The notes below the pieces were generated by a model. The model was not told where the DNA came from and did no database searches. It worked only from the letters and a program-made list of their open reading frames with translations. Positions 1 to 9,622 of a stretch of DNA of 64,000 bases are shown here, one piece after another. How positions within the stretch are numbered: position 1 is the first letter of the stretch; each line of letters starts with the position of its first letter. The stretch is from positions 1-64,000 of the forward strand of contig CACYQB010000006.1 of NCBI GenBank assembly GCA_902776435.1, given 5' to 3'. The position numbers and the translations under genes were made by a program. Origin of the DNA: an uncultured Bacteroidales bacterium (GTDB lineage Bacteria > Bacteroidota > Bacteroidia > Bacteroidales > Muribaculaceae).

Positions 1-15
1 ATTTGTCGCAAATTG

Positions 16-35
16 AATCGCGCTTCGCGCGAGAA
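16..35. repeat. small intergenic palindrome, copy 1
   Basis: AATCG-CGC-TTC-GCG-CGAGAA inverted repeat. It shares the CTCG...CGATT end pattern with the copies at 127-154, 23246-23273, 36101-36128, 36191-36215, 61121-61150 and 61161-61182. Confidence 0.6.
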
Positions 36-126
36 CCTTTAGCTCGGCGAAGCCAAATTAAGCAAAATTATTAATAAAATTAAAATAAAAATTTAATTTT
101 TTTAATTTTAATACTAAATTTTGTTT

Positions 127-154
127 AATTTCTCGGCCGTTAGGCCGATTAAAA
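127..154. repeat. small intergenic palindrome, copy 2
   Basis: AATTTCTCGGCC-GTTA-GGCCGATTAAAA is a near-perfect inverted repeat. It is followed by a CCAGAGGCCTATTATGACACA block that also follows copy 3 at 23.25 kb. The first 463 bases hold no gene: only palindromes, AT-rich DNA, a longer repeat and a terminator. Confidence 0.7.
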
Positions 155-181
155 CCCAGAGGCCTATTATGACACAGCTTC

Positions 182-308
182 CCGGGGGGCGTCGATACCG
201 CCTAGGGCATGCAGCATTGCAGTAGCATCAACGCCCCTGCCCTTCGGGCACCCCCTCTAGTCTTAGAGGGGGAGTTGCAACGCACTGATTCTTCGCGAAC
301 AATTTCAT
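182..308. repeat. 127-bp GC-rich intergenic repeat, copy 1
   Basis: Near-identical to 23095-23222. It contains two hairpins, TGCCCTTCGGGCA and CCCCCTCTA-GTCT-TAGAGGGGG, and ends GCGAACAATTTCAT. No ORF was recognised. Both copies lie between gene ends next to small palindromes, so this may be a REP/BIME-like element. Confidence 0.75.
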
Positions 309-337
309 TGAGTTCACTTTTCGTATTATTCAAGTAA

Positions 338-375
338 TTAAAAAATCCCGCCTGGCCCTTCACGGGTGAGGCGGG
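338..375 (-). terminator. rho-independent terminator of the glp operon
   Basis: Read on the minus strand, CCCGCCT (375-369) pairs with AGGCGGG (353-347) and is followed by ATTTTTT. It lies about 90 bp past the porin stop codon. Confidence 0.85.
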
Positions 376-463
376 TTCACATTGATAGGAAAAATTGATT
401 CTAATCTAGATGATGGTAATTAGACGTTTATCAGATTATTTTTCTTTAATGATCAAGTTCATA

Positions 464-1807
464 TTAGAAAGTGAACTGAACGCGGGCTTGAGCCACGTGG
501 AAGTTCTTGTCGTTAGCCAGGAAGGGCTTGTCAAGCTTGTGCCAAGTGTAGTCAACCATGCACAGCACATAGCGGTTGAACGCGTAGTTCAGACCTAAGG
601 TCACGCTGTGGATGTCACCACCACCAACGCTGGTAGCGCCAGTACCGGGCCAATCCTCCATGTAACCGTTGGCATAGAAGTGACCACGACCGGGGTTGTA
701 GTACTCACCGTCGGTGAGGTTGTTCAAGCCAGTGTAGTTGTAGCGAGCCACAATTTCGAGGGACTTGCCATCGAGACCACCCAGCAGGCCTTCCTGCTTG
801 TTGTACTTGTAGCCATTGCCCAGAAGCTGAACGCCAGCCTCTACATAGCCACCGATGAAGTTATTGTTTTTCAGCTTGTTGGCATTCTCCCACCAATCGA
901 TGTCGCCCCAACCGTCGATGTTGTTCTGGGCATCGATAAAGAGTGAGTAGCTGTCACGCTTCTTGGTCACATGCTTGTAGAAGAACTCACCACGGGCAAA
1001 GAACTTGTCGTTCTGATAGAGAGCCTCAGCGCCCACGTTAACCACGTTGTTAGCCCAATCGAGATCGGCGCTTACAAACTGCTCATCCTCGTCAACCAGG
1101 GTCTCCAGAGTCTGACCCAGGTGCAGCGATTTCTTGAGCACGTTGTTGTAAACCTCACCACCACCCAGATGGGCAAAGCGTCCGCTCACGCCCACGTGAA
1201 GGGTCTGAAAATCATCACTGATGGGACGGAACAAGTAGCGGCCGGCTACGGTGACACCGTTGAAGCCAGCATCAATCTTGTTATACTGGTTCTCGGTGAA
1301 CACACCCTGATAAGCCATAAAGTGGTCAGTGTTATACTTGTAGCTGATACCCAGCTCACGGCCCTCACCCAGTGCATAGGATGAACCGGGACGGCTGATG
1401 AAGTGGTAGCTACCCAGCGAGGTGTTGCGGGCCATCGAACCAGCAGGGTCGTTGTAGTAACCCACCTTCACGGCATGGGTGTTGTCGTTGTTGTCCAGGT
1501 GGCTGTACTGCAGGAAGATGTTCTTCTGTGAGAACTTACCACCGCCAAAACCGAAGTCGGCATAGAAATACCAGTCCTTGTAGGTCATCGAGGTGCGGAT
1601 ACGGGCATCGGTAATCGAAGCGCCGCTCTGCAGGGGAGTGAAATCGCTGTGATAATATGCGGCGTCGGCCATCATGCGGGCACCCACGGTGAACTTCACT
1701 TGCTTCTCAGCGTTCTCGAGCTCCAGAGTGGGATCGGTATCGAAATCCTGAGCTGCAGCTGTCAGAGCAAAGACTGCCAAAAGAGGCATCAAAATATATT
1801 TTTTCAT
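464..1807 (-). CDS. outer-membrane porin of the OprO/OprP type
   Basis: A 447-residue protein with a signal peptide of about 19 residues ending AAAQD. The rest is alternating aromatic/charged beta strands typical of phosphate-selective porins of the OprP/OprO family (for example TYKDWYFYADFGFGGGKFS near residue 75), ending in an aromatic residue (VQFTF) as expected for BAM-inserted barrels. It is the last gene of the glp operon, 50 bp after glpQ. From this position it is inferred to pass glycerophosphodiesters or glycerol-3-phosphate across the outer membrane; the substrate cannot be read from sequence alone. Family confidence is good, substrate is inference. Confidence 0.8.
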   Translation of the reverse strand: MKKYILMPLLAVFALTAAAQDFDTDPTLELENAEKQVKFTVGARMMADAAYYHSDFTPLQSGASITDARIRTSMTYKDWYFYADFGFGGGKFSQKNIFLQYSHLDNNDNTHAVKVGYYNDPAGSMARNTSLGSYHFISRPGSSYALGEGRELGISYKYNTDHFMAYQGVFTENQYNKIDAGFNGVTVAGRYLFRPISDDFQTLHVGVSGRFAHLGGGEVYNNVLKKSLHLGQTLETLVDEDEQFVSADLDWANNVVNVGAEALYQNDKFFARGEFFYKHVTKKRDSYSLFIDAQNNIDGWGDIDWWENANKLKNNNFIGGYVEAGVQLLGNGYKYNKQEGLLGGLDGKSLEIVARYNYTGLNNLTDGEYYNPGRGHFYANGYMEDWPGTGATSVGGGDIHSVTLGLNYAFNRYVLCMVDYTWHKLDKPFLANDKNFHVAQARVQFTF

Positions 1808-1857
1808 ATTATATAATGTCGATTTAATGTTGTTAATGTTATTACACCAGTCGTGGA

Positions 1858-3480
1858 TTAGTAACCCAGACGCTCGAGAGTAGCAACGGCATCGGGAACG
1901 ACGACGTTAGCCTGTGAGTTGTCATACTTCTGTCCTGCGTGGAAGGGATTGGGCAGTTGGGCATTGCCACGGAAACCGTTCTCGATCATGTAGCGAAGCG
2001 ACATCTCGGTGCGGTTGGTGAAGAAACCGTCCATATACACGGGAACGCTGCTGGGATAGCTGGTGGTGCAATAGGGAGTGGCAGGAATCTCAAGACGGAG
2101 CAAATCGTCAAACTCGGTTTCCCAGCCGTAGTTGTAGTAGCCCATGTACTTGCACATCTGTGCCCAGCTGTCGAAGCTGTAGGGGTGGTTGATCATACCG
2201 GCACGGCGAATCATGTAAGCCTGCCAGGGAGCATTCATCTCGGGATAGTTGTTGGGAGCGCCACTGATGGCCGGACCGATGATGTGAGCGCCATTGTCCT
2301 GAGCCCACTTGATAAAGGCGGCATAGCCGGTGGGGGTGTCATAGGCGATATCGGTAGCATAAGCGGGCTCGCTGATCCACAACAGGTAGCACATGGGGAT
2401 GCGACCCTTGAAGACGTCGTTGGCACGACGCAATGCGTCAAACGAGAAGGTCTGCAGGATGACACGGCCACGGGTGTTACCCACGTTGACCTTGCCGTTC
2501 TTGTAGAAGGTCTGATCGCCAGGATCATTGGTGATGATGTTCCAGCCCTGCTCGGCCAGCACGTCATACACACGCTGCTCCATGTTGCCAGGATTCAGCC
2601 AGCTCTCCTTGAACTCGACATAGATGCCGGGGCGGTTGCCGGTGTCCTCGGGATCGGCCTCGTAAGCATTGGCGAAGTCGTACTCGATGAAGTCCATATA
2701 CTTGGCGTTATACTGACCTTTCTCCTTGATCTTGTTGTAGATCTGCTCCAGAGTCATGCCACGGTACTCGTCCTTTACCTTATAGGTGAGCACACGGCGA
2801 CCTTCGGCATCGCGCAGCAGGCGCTTGCCCTGTGCATAGGCGATCTGGTCCTGGATAGCGCTGATGTAGAGACCATTGCTATAGACGATCTTACCGTTCT
2901 CAAAGCGGCCGTTCTCGGTAGCAGTGAAGGAAGGACGGGCCTGCTCCAGCGAGCTCTCGTTGAACCAGCTACCGGCGTCAAGCATGAGCAGCTCGGCATA
3001 GTAGTAGCTCAGGGTATAGAACGGGCGGAAGGCGGCCATGTCACGGCCGTACTGTGCCTCAGCGTCAGCACGCGAGAAGCCCAGGCTCATGTAGAAGTCA
3101 ACACGGCTGGCAGGAACGTTCTCGCTGAAGACGTTCTCGATGTTAGTGGTGCGCTTCAGGTTCTCATCGTGGTTTGCAAGCACGATACCGTCCTTAGTGC
3201 ACTGCACGTCACTCTCCAGATAGTCGGCACCCATTTCACGGGCCCAACGCCATGATGCCTCGGTCTCCTCGGGAGCCCAAAAGGTGGAGCCACGGTGGGC
3301 AATAACAGCATACAAGGGTACATAGTCACGCACCTTGGCCAGCTCGTTGTTCAGTACCTGAACTTCCACACGCTTGGCATCATGCTTCTCATTGGTGAAC
3401 TGCTGTTCATCCTCACATGAGGTGAAGGTTGCGAGCACAACGGCGCTCAACAAACCTACTCTAACGAGATTTTTAAACAT
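1858..3480 (-). CDS. glpQ: glycerophosphodiester phosphodiesterase lipoprotein
   Basis: A 540-residue GDPD-family enzyme that would hydrolyse glycerophosphodiesters to glycerol-3-phosphate plus an alcohol. The catalytic signature is visible: IAHRGSTFWAPEET near residue 60, then YLESDVQ and LANHDENLKRTTN. The N-terminus is a lipoprotein signal with lipobox TFTSC at residues 18-22, followed directly by EDEQ. Acidic residues right after the Cys match the surface lipoprotein export signal described in Bacteroidota. It is longer than Escherichia coli GlpQ (about 358 residues), with extra sequence between the early and late parts of the barrel. It lies 48 bp after glpT and 50 bp before the porin, within the glp operon. 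Confidence 0.9.
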   Translation of the reverse strand: MFKNLVRVGLLSAVVLATFTSCEDEQQFTNEKHDAKRVEVQVLNNELAKVRDYVPLYAVIAHRGSTFWAPEETEASWRWAREMGADYLESDVQCTKDGIVLANHDENLKRTTNIENVFSENVPASRVDFYMSLGFSRADAEAQYGRDMAAFRPFYTLSYYYAELLMLDAGSWFNESSLEQARPSFTATENGRFENGKIVYSNGLYISAIQDQIAYAQGKRLLRDAEGRRVLTYKVKDEYRGMTLEQIYNKIKEKGQYNAKYMDFIEYDFANAYEADPEDTGNRPGIYVEFKESWLNPGNMEQRVYDVLAEQGWNIITNDPGDQTFYKNGKVNVGNTRGRVILQTFSFDALRRANDVFKGRIPMCYLLWISEPAYATDIAYDTPTGYAAFIKWAQDNGAHIIGPAISGAPNNYPEMNAPWQAYMIRRAGMINHPYSFDSWAQMCKYMGYYNYGWETEFDDLLRLEIPATPYCTTSYPSSVPVYMDGFFTNRTEMSLRYMIENGFRGNAQLPNPFHAGQKYDNSQANVVVPDAVATLERLGY

Positions 3481-3528
3481 AAGTAAAAAGTTTTTTAATG
3501 AATAATATTATAGTACTTTGTAATTTGA

Positions 3529-4953
3529 TTATTTCTTTTCAATGTTCTCGCCCTTGCGGTCGGCAACGAGATACTGCTCCTCCTTGTAGGTCAGGGCCAT
3601 GAAGAAGATGGCACCCAAGCAGCCCACGATGAGCAGGATGAACGGCATATCCCAACCGCCTGTGCTCTCGGCCACATAACCGAGGACTGAATTGGCAAGA
3701 ATAGCGGTACCCAGCACATAGCCCATAAAGCCCGTCAGACCGGCAGCGGTGCCGGCGGCATTCTTCGGAGCCAGGTCAAGGGCCTGCACACCGATGAGCA
3801 TCACGGGACCGTAGATGAGGAAGCCGATGGCGATCAAGCAACCGATCACCACGCTCAAGTTGGTCATATTCTGCCAGTAGATGACGATGGCCACAATAAT
3901 CAGCGCCATGAAAATCATCGTCGGCAGCGCACGGCGGCCATTGAAGACCTTGTCGCTCAACCAGCCACAGAAGATGGTGCCGGGAATAGCGGCAATCTCA
4001 TAGGCGAAGTAAGCCCAACCTGCATTCTTGATGTCCACGCCCTGCTCGCTCAGGATGGTGGGAGCCCAGTCCAGACAACCGTAGCGCACCATGTAAATAA
4101 AGGAGTTGGCCAGCGCGATGTACCACAAGAACTTGTTGCTGAGAACGGTCTTGAAAATTTCCTTCACGCTCAGCGACTGCTCACTCTTCTTCTCGTCGTA
4201 GTTCTTGGAAGCGCTACCGCTCCACTTCTCGATTGAGGGCAGGCCACAGGATTGGGGCGTGTCACGGATGAGAATGTAAGCGATAATCGCAATCAGGATA
4301 GCCACTGCGGCGGGGAAGGCATAGGTACCGATCAGGAAGTACATCTTGGTGTCTGCACCATAGAACCATGAGCCGAACCACATCGCGCCATAGGCAGCCA
4401 TGGGGCCGACAAGAGCACCACCCACGTTGTGGGCGCAGTTCCACACGCTCATCCAGGTGCCACGCTCCTTAATGGAGAACCAGCGCGTCATCACACGTCC
4501 GCACGGAGGCCAGCCCATTCCCTGGAACCAACCCACGAGGAAGTTGAACGCACCCATCAGGAAGACGGCGAGACCGCGACGCTCAGGGTGACCGATCGGG
4601 TCAAGCATCGTGATGGGAACCATCATGAACAGCATGGCGATGGCCGACAGGATCAAGCCCAGAGGCAGGAAGCGGCGCGCATTGCTGCGGTCGCTGATGC
4701 TGGCCATGACAAACTTAGAGAAGCCATAGGCCACGGCATTCATCGCCAAGGCGGTGCCCAGCATACCCTTGGTGAAGCCGAAAGGCTCGAGCATGGGAAT
4801 CGCCATGGAGAAATTCTTTCTCACCAGGTAGAAACCGGCATAGCCGATGAAGATGCCGATAAAGACTTGCCAACGCAGTCGTTTATACTTGGCATCGGCC
4901 TCGGGACCGGTCTGTTCCGGCTTATAGGCCGGGGGAGCTAAAAAACTTGCCAT
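3529..4953 (-). CDS. glpT: glycerol-3-phosphate transporter, MFS family
   Basis: A 474-residue polytopic membrane protein of the organophosphate:phosphate antiporter family. Visible landmarks are KRLRWQVFIGIFIGYAGFYL at the first helix, RKNFSMAIPML, GWFQGMGWPPCGRVMTRWFS (the conserved helix 4/5 region) and NCAHNVGGALVGP. E. coli GlpT (452 residues) exchanges glycerol-3-phosphate for phosphate at the inner membrane. It lies between glpC (68 bp upstream) and glpQ (48 bp downstream). Together they couple extracytoplasmic release of glycerol-3-phosphate to uptake and oxidation. Confidence 0.93.
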   Translation of the reverse strand: MASFLAPPAYKPEQTGPEADAKYKRLRWQVFIGIFIGYAGFYLVRKNFSMAIPMLEPFGFTKGMLGTALAMNAVAYGFSKFVMASISDRSNARRFLPLGLILSAIAMLFMMVPITMLDPIGHPERRGLAVFLMGAFNFLVGWFQGMGWPPCGRVMTRWFSIKERGTWMSVWNCAHNVGGALVGPMAAYGAMWFGSWFYGADTKMYFLIGTYAFPAAVAILIAIIAYILIRDTPQSCGLPSIEKWSGSASKNYDEKKSEQSLSVKEIFKTVLSNKFLWYIALANSFIYMVRYGCLDWAPTILSEQGVDIKNAGWAYFAYEIAAIPGTIFCGWLSDKVFNGRRALPTMIFMALIIVAIVIYWQNMTNLSVVIGCLIAIGFLIYGPVMLIGVQALDLAPKNAAGTAAGLTGFMGYVLGTAILANSVLGYVAESTGGWDMPFILLIVGCLGAIFFMALTYKEEQYLVADRKGENIEKK

Positions 4954-5021
4954 AATTTTTTAGAAGTTTTAAGTTGTTAGTTGTAAGTATAATATGTATT
5001 GTTTGATTTCTTGGATTGTCA

Positions 5022-6281
5022 TCAGAGGCCGTTGGCACGACGGGTTGCATCGACATCGAGGGCATCGGCGAGGACGCTGATGGGATTCTCGACAGGCAGG
5101 CCGGTGGACATCTCAATCTGCCACTTGCAGGTCTCGCAGTCGGTAGCGACAGCTTCAACCTTAGCATCAGCGATGTTCTTGAACAGAGTAGCGCCGATGG
5201 CCTGTGAGCGCTCGTAATTCTCCCTCTTGAAGCCATAGGTACCCGAGATGCCGCAGCACTCCTGGTCCAGCACCTGCAGGTCCAAGCCCGGAATCATGCG
5301 CATCATCTCGATGCTGAACAATTGCCAGCCCATGCGCTGCATGTGGCATGCAGTGTGATAGGCGATGCGGCGCTTGTAGTCTTGCTTGAAGACCAGCTTG
5401 ATTTTCTCATCATCCACAAGTCGATAGATGAAACGTGTGGCGAGCATGATGCTGTCGCGCACATCGCTGGTATCCACACCTAACATCGAGGGATACTCGT
5501 CACGCAGGTTGAAGGTGCAACTCGAGCTGGTGGTGAGCACCGTGCGGTGGTCCATGTTCACGGCCTGGCGCAGGCTGGCTGCATTGACACGCGCCTGACG
5601 CTTGGCCTGCTTATATAAGCCGTTGGCAATCAGGGCAACACCGCAGCACTGTTCCTTGTCAAGCAGGTTCACGCCATATCCCACAGCATTGAGCAGTTTC
5701 ACGAGATCCTGGCCCAACTTGGGAAAGTTGTAGTTCACATAGCAGCCATGGAAGTAACTCACCTGATTGGCGTATGCAGCCTGGTGCTCGGCGGCATGGC
5801 GCTTAAACCAAGTCTCAAATTTCATGCGGCTATAGGCGGGGAACGTGCGGTGTTTGTCGATAGCCATTACGCTATGCATGACCATTTTGGTGGGCTTGAG
5901 GCCGAGGGTGACGTTAGCCACGGGAGCCACCAGATTGGCCACCGTGCCTAACAAATCAGTGTTGGCAAGCATGGTGTCACGCAGGCTGGCGCGCTTACCC
6001 TCGCCTGCCCTCATGCGGGCATGCTGGATAATGTCGGCAATGTGGACTCCGCTGGGACAAGCCACCTCACAACGCTTGCAATTCAAGCACAGCTTCAGCA
6101 TCTTGTCATAGTAGGCGGGATCCTTCAAGCGGTAGCGCTCACCGTCGGGACCGGCCTGCTTGGGACCGGGATAGTCGGTAGTCACAGCGGCAACGGGGCA
6201 GACGGTGGTGCAGATAGAGCACTTGGTGCACTGCTCAAAGTTGTTCTCGCTGAGGTTGCATATTTGCATTCGTTCAGCCAT
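5022..6281 (-). CDS. glpC: anaerobic glycerol-3-phosphate dehydrogenase subunit C
   Basis: A 419-residue iron-sulfur subunit that anchors GlpAB and passes electrons to the quinone pool. Two ferredoxin-type clusters are seen: C18-x2-C21-x2-C24-x3-C28 (CTKCSICTTVCPVA) and C65-x2-C68-x2-C71-x3-C75 (CLNCKRCEVACPSG). Two CCG domains follow, with CCGVA in the first and TACHMQR plus ECCGISGTYG in the second. The length is close to E. coli GlpC (396 residues). It follows glpB after a 120-bp spacer and precedes glpT. Confidence 0.95.
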   Translation of the reverse strand: MAERMQICNLSENNFEQCTKCSICTTVCPVAAVTTDYPGPKQAGPDGERYRLKDPAYYDKMLKLCLNCKRCEVACPSGVHIADIIQHARMRAGEGKRASLRDTMLANTDLLGTVANLVAPVANVTLGLKPTKMVMHSVMAIDKHRTFPAYSRMKFETWFKRHAAEHQAAYANQVSYFHGCYVNYNFPKLGQDLVKLLNAVGYGVNLLDKEQCCGVALIANGLYKQAKRQARVNAASLRQAVNMDHRTVLTTSSSCTFNLRDEYPSMLGVDTSDVRDSIMLATRFIYRLVDDEKIKLVFKQDYKRRIAYHTACHMQRMGWQLFSIEMMRMIPGLDLQVLDQECCGISGTYGFKRENYERSQAIGATLFKNIADAKVEAVATDCETCKWQIEMSTGLPVENPISVLADALDVDATRRANGL

Positions 6282-6401
6282 AATATCCCTTTAAAAAATC
6301 ATCAATCAAATCGTTATCTATCTATATCAATATCTCTTGTCGAAGAAGCCCTTACTTTTCTACACTTCCCGGCTTCTGACACAAAGAGTCTATTTATCAT
6401 T

Positions 6402-7646
6402 TTATGACTGGGCGGCAAGGATGGACTGGGCAGCAGCGAGCGCCGACAGCAGGGACACACCGGTGCCGTCACCCATCTTGATGGCATCATGTCCGCTCAG
6501 GACCGAGCCGATGGCACGGAGGTTCTGAATCGTCTTGCCCTCTTTGAGGCAGCGCAGGTCGTTGTCGGTCTTGACACCGAAGCGGGAATAAGCCTGCGGC
6601 TCAAGAATTCCGAAGCGGGTCCACTTCTCGCGGTCGGCATCGGCATCCACATCGAGGCCCAGGATGGGTTCATACACGCGTTCATAGTCAGCGACTAGGC
6701 CGCGGCTGATAAACGAGCCCGTGGCAAGTATAAACTGGTCTGCCTTGAGGGGCATGTCACCCAACTTGGCCGTCGTGACGCTGGTCACGCGGTCGCCGTC
6801 GAGCGTTGCGCTCACGACGGTGTCACCCATGAGGTAATTGCCGCCCAGCATCTGGAAATAGTGGCGCAGCAGGGTTTGCATGCGGTTGCCAGACACTGAG
6901 GGCGGCAGCGTGGCGACCAGTCGCAATGGCTTGTTCACCATCGACTGCAGGGCATGGATATGATCCTCGTCACCCAGTACACTCGGCAGCAGCACCATCT
7001 CGGCTTCTCCTGCCAGTTGGTTAATCTGGTCGGCTATGCGTTGCAACGCGCTGTTACTACCCAGGCGCTTGGCAAGACTGCTGGCGCGCATCTCGCTGGG
7101 GCTGCGGCGCAGGGCGGTAATATCATCGGTCGTGAATTCCAACCGATCGACCTCAAAGCCCATATCCTTCAAGCCGTCGGCCAGCATGCCATTGGGCTCA
7201 TCAAAGAAACCCTTGATGCACATGAGCGCCAGGCGCTTGCACGGCAGTTGCTTCAAGTCGTCGATGTGTACATGGCTCTTCAATGTCAGCCAAGCAGGCT
7301 TGGCCACGCCCATCGGAGTGACACGCCAGTGGTTAGCGGCAGCCGTTCCTTCCATCTGGATTCCGGCATCGTCCAGCAGGGTCTTAGCCTGGTCGGCGAG
7401 CAAAGCGATACGGTCAGCACCTATTTTGCGGTAAGGGTGCTCCTCGGACAGCGAAGCGATGGCTTCAATCGGGGAAACAACGGCTTTTCCGTCAAGATAG
7501 CCCAGCAATTCCATTGAGCCGCCGTTAAAAAGCAACGTGCTCTGACCTGTTGCGACGATAGTCACACGCTGGCCACGCTTGGCCAGTGCGATGCCGCAGA
7601 CGAGGCCACTCAGGCCTCCACCCATAATCACTGTGTTCATCTTCAT
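6402..7646 (-). CDS. glpB: anaerobic glycerol-3-phosphate dehydrogenase subunit B
   Basis: A 414-residue FAD/FMN-binding subunit of anaerobic glycerol-3-phosphate dehydrogenase. The N-terminal dinucleotide-binding fold reads NTVIMGGGLSGLVCGIALA. The C-terminus has the GlpB-type GHDAIKMGDGTGVSLLSAL stretch. The length matches E. coli GlpB (419 residues). The start codon overlaps the glpA stop codon by 4 bp (ATGA at 7643-7646), indicating translational coupling. ATG at 7640 (third residue) is an alternative start. Confidence 0.93.
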   Translation of the reverse strand: MKMNTVIMGGGLSGLVCGIALAKRGQRVTIVATGQSTLLFNGGSMELLGYLDGKAVVSPIEAIASLSEEHPYRKIGADRIALLADQAKTLLDDAGIQMEGTAAANHWRVTPMGVAKPAWLTLKSHVHIDDLKQLPCKRLALMCIKGFFDEPNGMLADGLKDMGFEVDRLEFTTDDITALRRSPSEMRASSLAKRLGSNSALQRIADQINQLAGEAEMVLLPSVLGDEDHIHALQSMVNKPLRLVATLPPSVSGNRMQTLLRHYFQMLGGNYLMGDTVVSATLDGDRVTSVTTAKLGDMPLKADQFILATGSFISRGLVADYERVYEPILGLDVDADADREKWTRFGILEPQAYSRFGVKTDNDLRCLKEGKTIQNLRAIGSVLSGHDAIKMGDGTGVSLLSALAAAQSILAAQS

Positions 7647-9286
7647 TGCACGTCCTCCTTTCCTGTCCTGTCAACAACTTGATCCAGTCCACACAGGCCC
7701 TCGTAGATGGCGGCAGTCAACTGCGCTTCACGCAGGGTGTCGCCCCAGGCCACGGGCCTCATGCCCTTCCAGCGCTCGTCAAGGAAGGCGGCAAGGTCGG
7801 CTTGGGCGCCCTTCACATCATGCCTGAACTCGCCCATCAGCGACGCGGCACGGCAGGAACAAAGTTTTCCCTGGCAGGTGCCCATGCCCACACGCGTGCG
7901 GCGGCGCAGGTTCACCAGATTATGAACATGCAACTGGTGGACTGCATACTTGATCTCACCCACGGTAACGCCCTCGCACTCGCACACAAGGGCGTTGTCG
8001 ATATCGTTTTCCTTCTCGATGCGGGCGGCCAATGAGCCATGACGGCCGATGGCCGCGCGCTGACCGAAACTGTAGCGCTTGGACATGTCACGCTGGTCAA
8101 GGGTGTCGTCCTCCGAGCCGGGAAGCGGCTGCGTAGCGGTGACACAAGGTGCGGTGTTGCCCAACTTGGCGCACACGGCATTGGTGGCAATCTCGCCCAT
8201 CAGGCGGTAAGTCATCATCTTGCCACCCGTGATAGTGATGAAGCCCTCCAGACCATCGCGCTTGGCGTGGTCCAGACACACGATACCACGGCTGATGCTG
8301 CGGCCGCTCGGGTCATCATCGCTGGCTACCAAGGGACGCACACCGGCATAGGCACGGATAATCCTGGTTGTTGCCAGCGACGGGGCGATCTTGACACCCT
8401 CCTTGAGCAACACATCCACTTCCTCGCGGGTCACGCGCATGTCATCGACGGTCTCGATAGGGATGCGGTCGCTCGTGGTACCGATCACGCACACGGTGTC
8501 GTCGGGCACTAGGATGTCGGCGTTAGCCGGCTTGCGGCAGCGGTTGATGACCATGTTGTTCACGCGGTGGCCGAAGATGAGCAACGCACCACGGGCGGGG
8601 AACATCGAGATCTTGGCACCTGCCATTTCGGCGATGCGCTGGCCCCAGATGCCACAGGCATTGACCACAACGCGGCCTCTCACCTCGACATGCTCGCCAG
8701 TGAGTTTATTGAGCAACTTCACACCCTCGATGCGGTTCTGGTTGACAATCATACCCTCTACTTCGTGGTAATTAAGGGTGTCTGCGCCATGCAGGCGGGC
8801 ATCAAGCAGGTTGGCGACCGTCAAGCGGAAGGGGTCAATCGAAGCGTCGGGAACCCGTACGGCACCGATGAGTTCAGGGTTGACAGCGGGCTCGATGCGG
8901 CGAGCCTCCTCGGGGTCGATGATGTCGGCACGGATGCCGGCGCGCTCACAAGCGTCCACAAAGGTGCGCTGGTAACCCAGGTCATCCTCGGGCAATGTAA
9001 TGAACAGGCCGTCAGTTTCCTCAACACAGTGACGTGCGATGCGGCGCAAGATCATGTTCTCGCTGATGCATTCGCTGGCGCTCTCACCATCGGTCACAGC
9101 ATAGCGCGCGCCGCTGTGCATCAGGCCATGATTGCGGCCCGTGGCGCCCGTGCTGTAATCGTTTCGCTCGACCAGCAGCACCTTGAGTCCGCGCAGGGCA
9201 CAATCACGCGCAGTGCCGGCACCAGTAGCGCCGCCGCCGATGATGATCACGTCGTATTCGTTTTTATAAATATTGTCTGTTACCAT
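7643..9286 (-). CDS. glpA: anaerobic glycerol-3-phosphate dehydrogenase subunit A
   Basis: A 547-residue catalytic flavoprotein oxidising glycerol-3-phosphate to dihydroxyacetone phosphate. DVIIIGGGATGAGTARDCAL binds FAD, and TGATGRNHGLMHSGARYAV is the GlpA/GlpD signature. Near the C-terminus a BFD-like [2Fe-2S] region has CECEGVT and CQGKLCSC, typical of GlpA and absent from aerobic GlpD. The start is set at 9286 because the open frame to 9367 runs through the -7 box at 9337-9344; length from 9286 matches E. coli GlpA (542). It is the first gene of the operon and overlaps glpB by 4 bp. Confidence 0.95.
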   Translation of the reverse strand: MVTDNIYKNEYDVIIIGGGATGAGTARDCALRGLKVLLVERNDYSTGATGRNHGLMHSGARYAVTDGESASECISENMILRRIARHCVEETDGLFITLPEDDLGYQRTFVDACERAGIRADIIDPEEARRIEPAVNPELIGAVRVPDASIDPFRLTVANLLDARLHGADTLNYHEVEGMIVNQNRIEGVKLLNKLTGEHVEVRGRVVVNACGIWGQRIAEMAGAKISMFPARGALLIFGHRVNNMVINRCRKPANADILVPDDTVCVIGTTSDRIPIETVDDMRVTREEVDVLLKEGVKIAPSLATTRIIRAYAGVRPLVASDDDPSGRSISRGIVCLDHAKRDGLEGFITITGGKMMTYRLMGEIATNAVCAKLGNTAPCVTATQPLPGSEDDTLDQRDMSKRYSFGQRAAIGRHGSLAARIEKENDIDNALVCECEGVTVGEIKYAVHQLHVHNLVNLRRRTRVGMGTCQGKLCSCRAASLMGEFRHDVKGAQADLAAFLDERWKGMRPVAWGDTLREAQLTAAIYEGLCGLDQVVDRTGKEDVQ

Positions 9287-9336
9287 AAATGAAGTTTTTA
9301 AGGTAGCAAAACCAATTGACTCAATTAGTTTCGGTG

Positions 9337-9368
9337 CAAAGTTACAAACGCTTTTTGATTTGGCCAAA
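9337..9368 (-). promoter_or_regulatory. promoter of the glpABCTQ-porin operon
   Basis: On the minus strand, TTTG (9368-9365), a 20-bp spacer, then TAACTTTG (9344-9337). This fits the Bacteroides primary sigma consensus TTTG-N19/21-TAnnTTTG exactly. The predicted transcript starts about 45 bases before the glpA ATG. Confidence 0.85.
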
Positions 9369-9474
9369 TGATTTCGTATAAATTTTTAATTATTGGTAGT
9401 AGAATTTAATTTAAATGGCTATATATCAGCTATTTTTATTTATGCAGGAATTTGATTTTAATTAGAAACAATAG

Positions 9475-9520
9475 TTTCGTTTTGTATTTAATTGGATTTC
9501 GTTTTAAAGCAAAAACGAAA
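9475..9520. promoter_or_regulatory. candidate GlpR operator cluster
   Basis: Three copies of a 9-mer: TTTCGTTTT at 9475-9483 and 9497-9505, and its complement AAAACGAAA at 9512-9520. A fourth, AAAACGAAA, is at 9630-9638 just downstream of the glpR -7 box. DeoR-family regulators commonly bind repeats containing TTTCG. The copies fill the intergenic region between glpA and the regulator, so they are the likely operators; binding is inferred. Confidence 0.6.
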
Positions 9521-9590
9521 CTAAACTACATACATTCTGACTTATTTTTTGTTTCTTTTTGATGAATTTCGAAAGATTTTTGTCTTTTTC

Positions 9591-9622
9591 TTTGGCGCGT
9601 ATTTGAGTTTTGATTACTTTTG
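9591..9622 (+). promoter_or_regulatory. promoter of the glpR-like gene
   Basis: TTTG at 9591-9594, 20-bp spacer, TACTTTTG at 9615-9622. The transcript would start near 9628, about 30 bases before the chosen ATG. An AAAACGAAA operator-like word at 9630-9638 overlaps the start region, suggesting autorepression. Confidence 0.8.

Noticed and set aside
1939..3255. Long open frame (438 codons) opposite glpQ
   Set aside because: It is the antisense frame of a well-supported gene, has no domain or signal, and reflects codon bias on the other strand.
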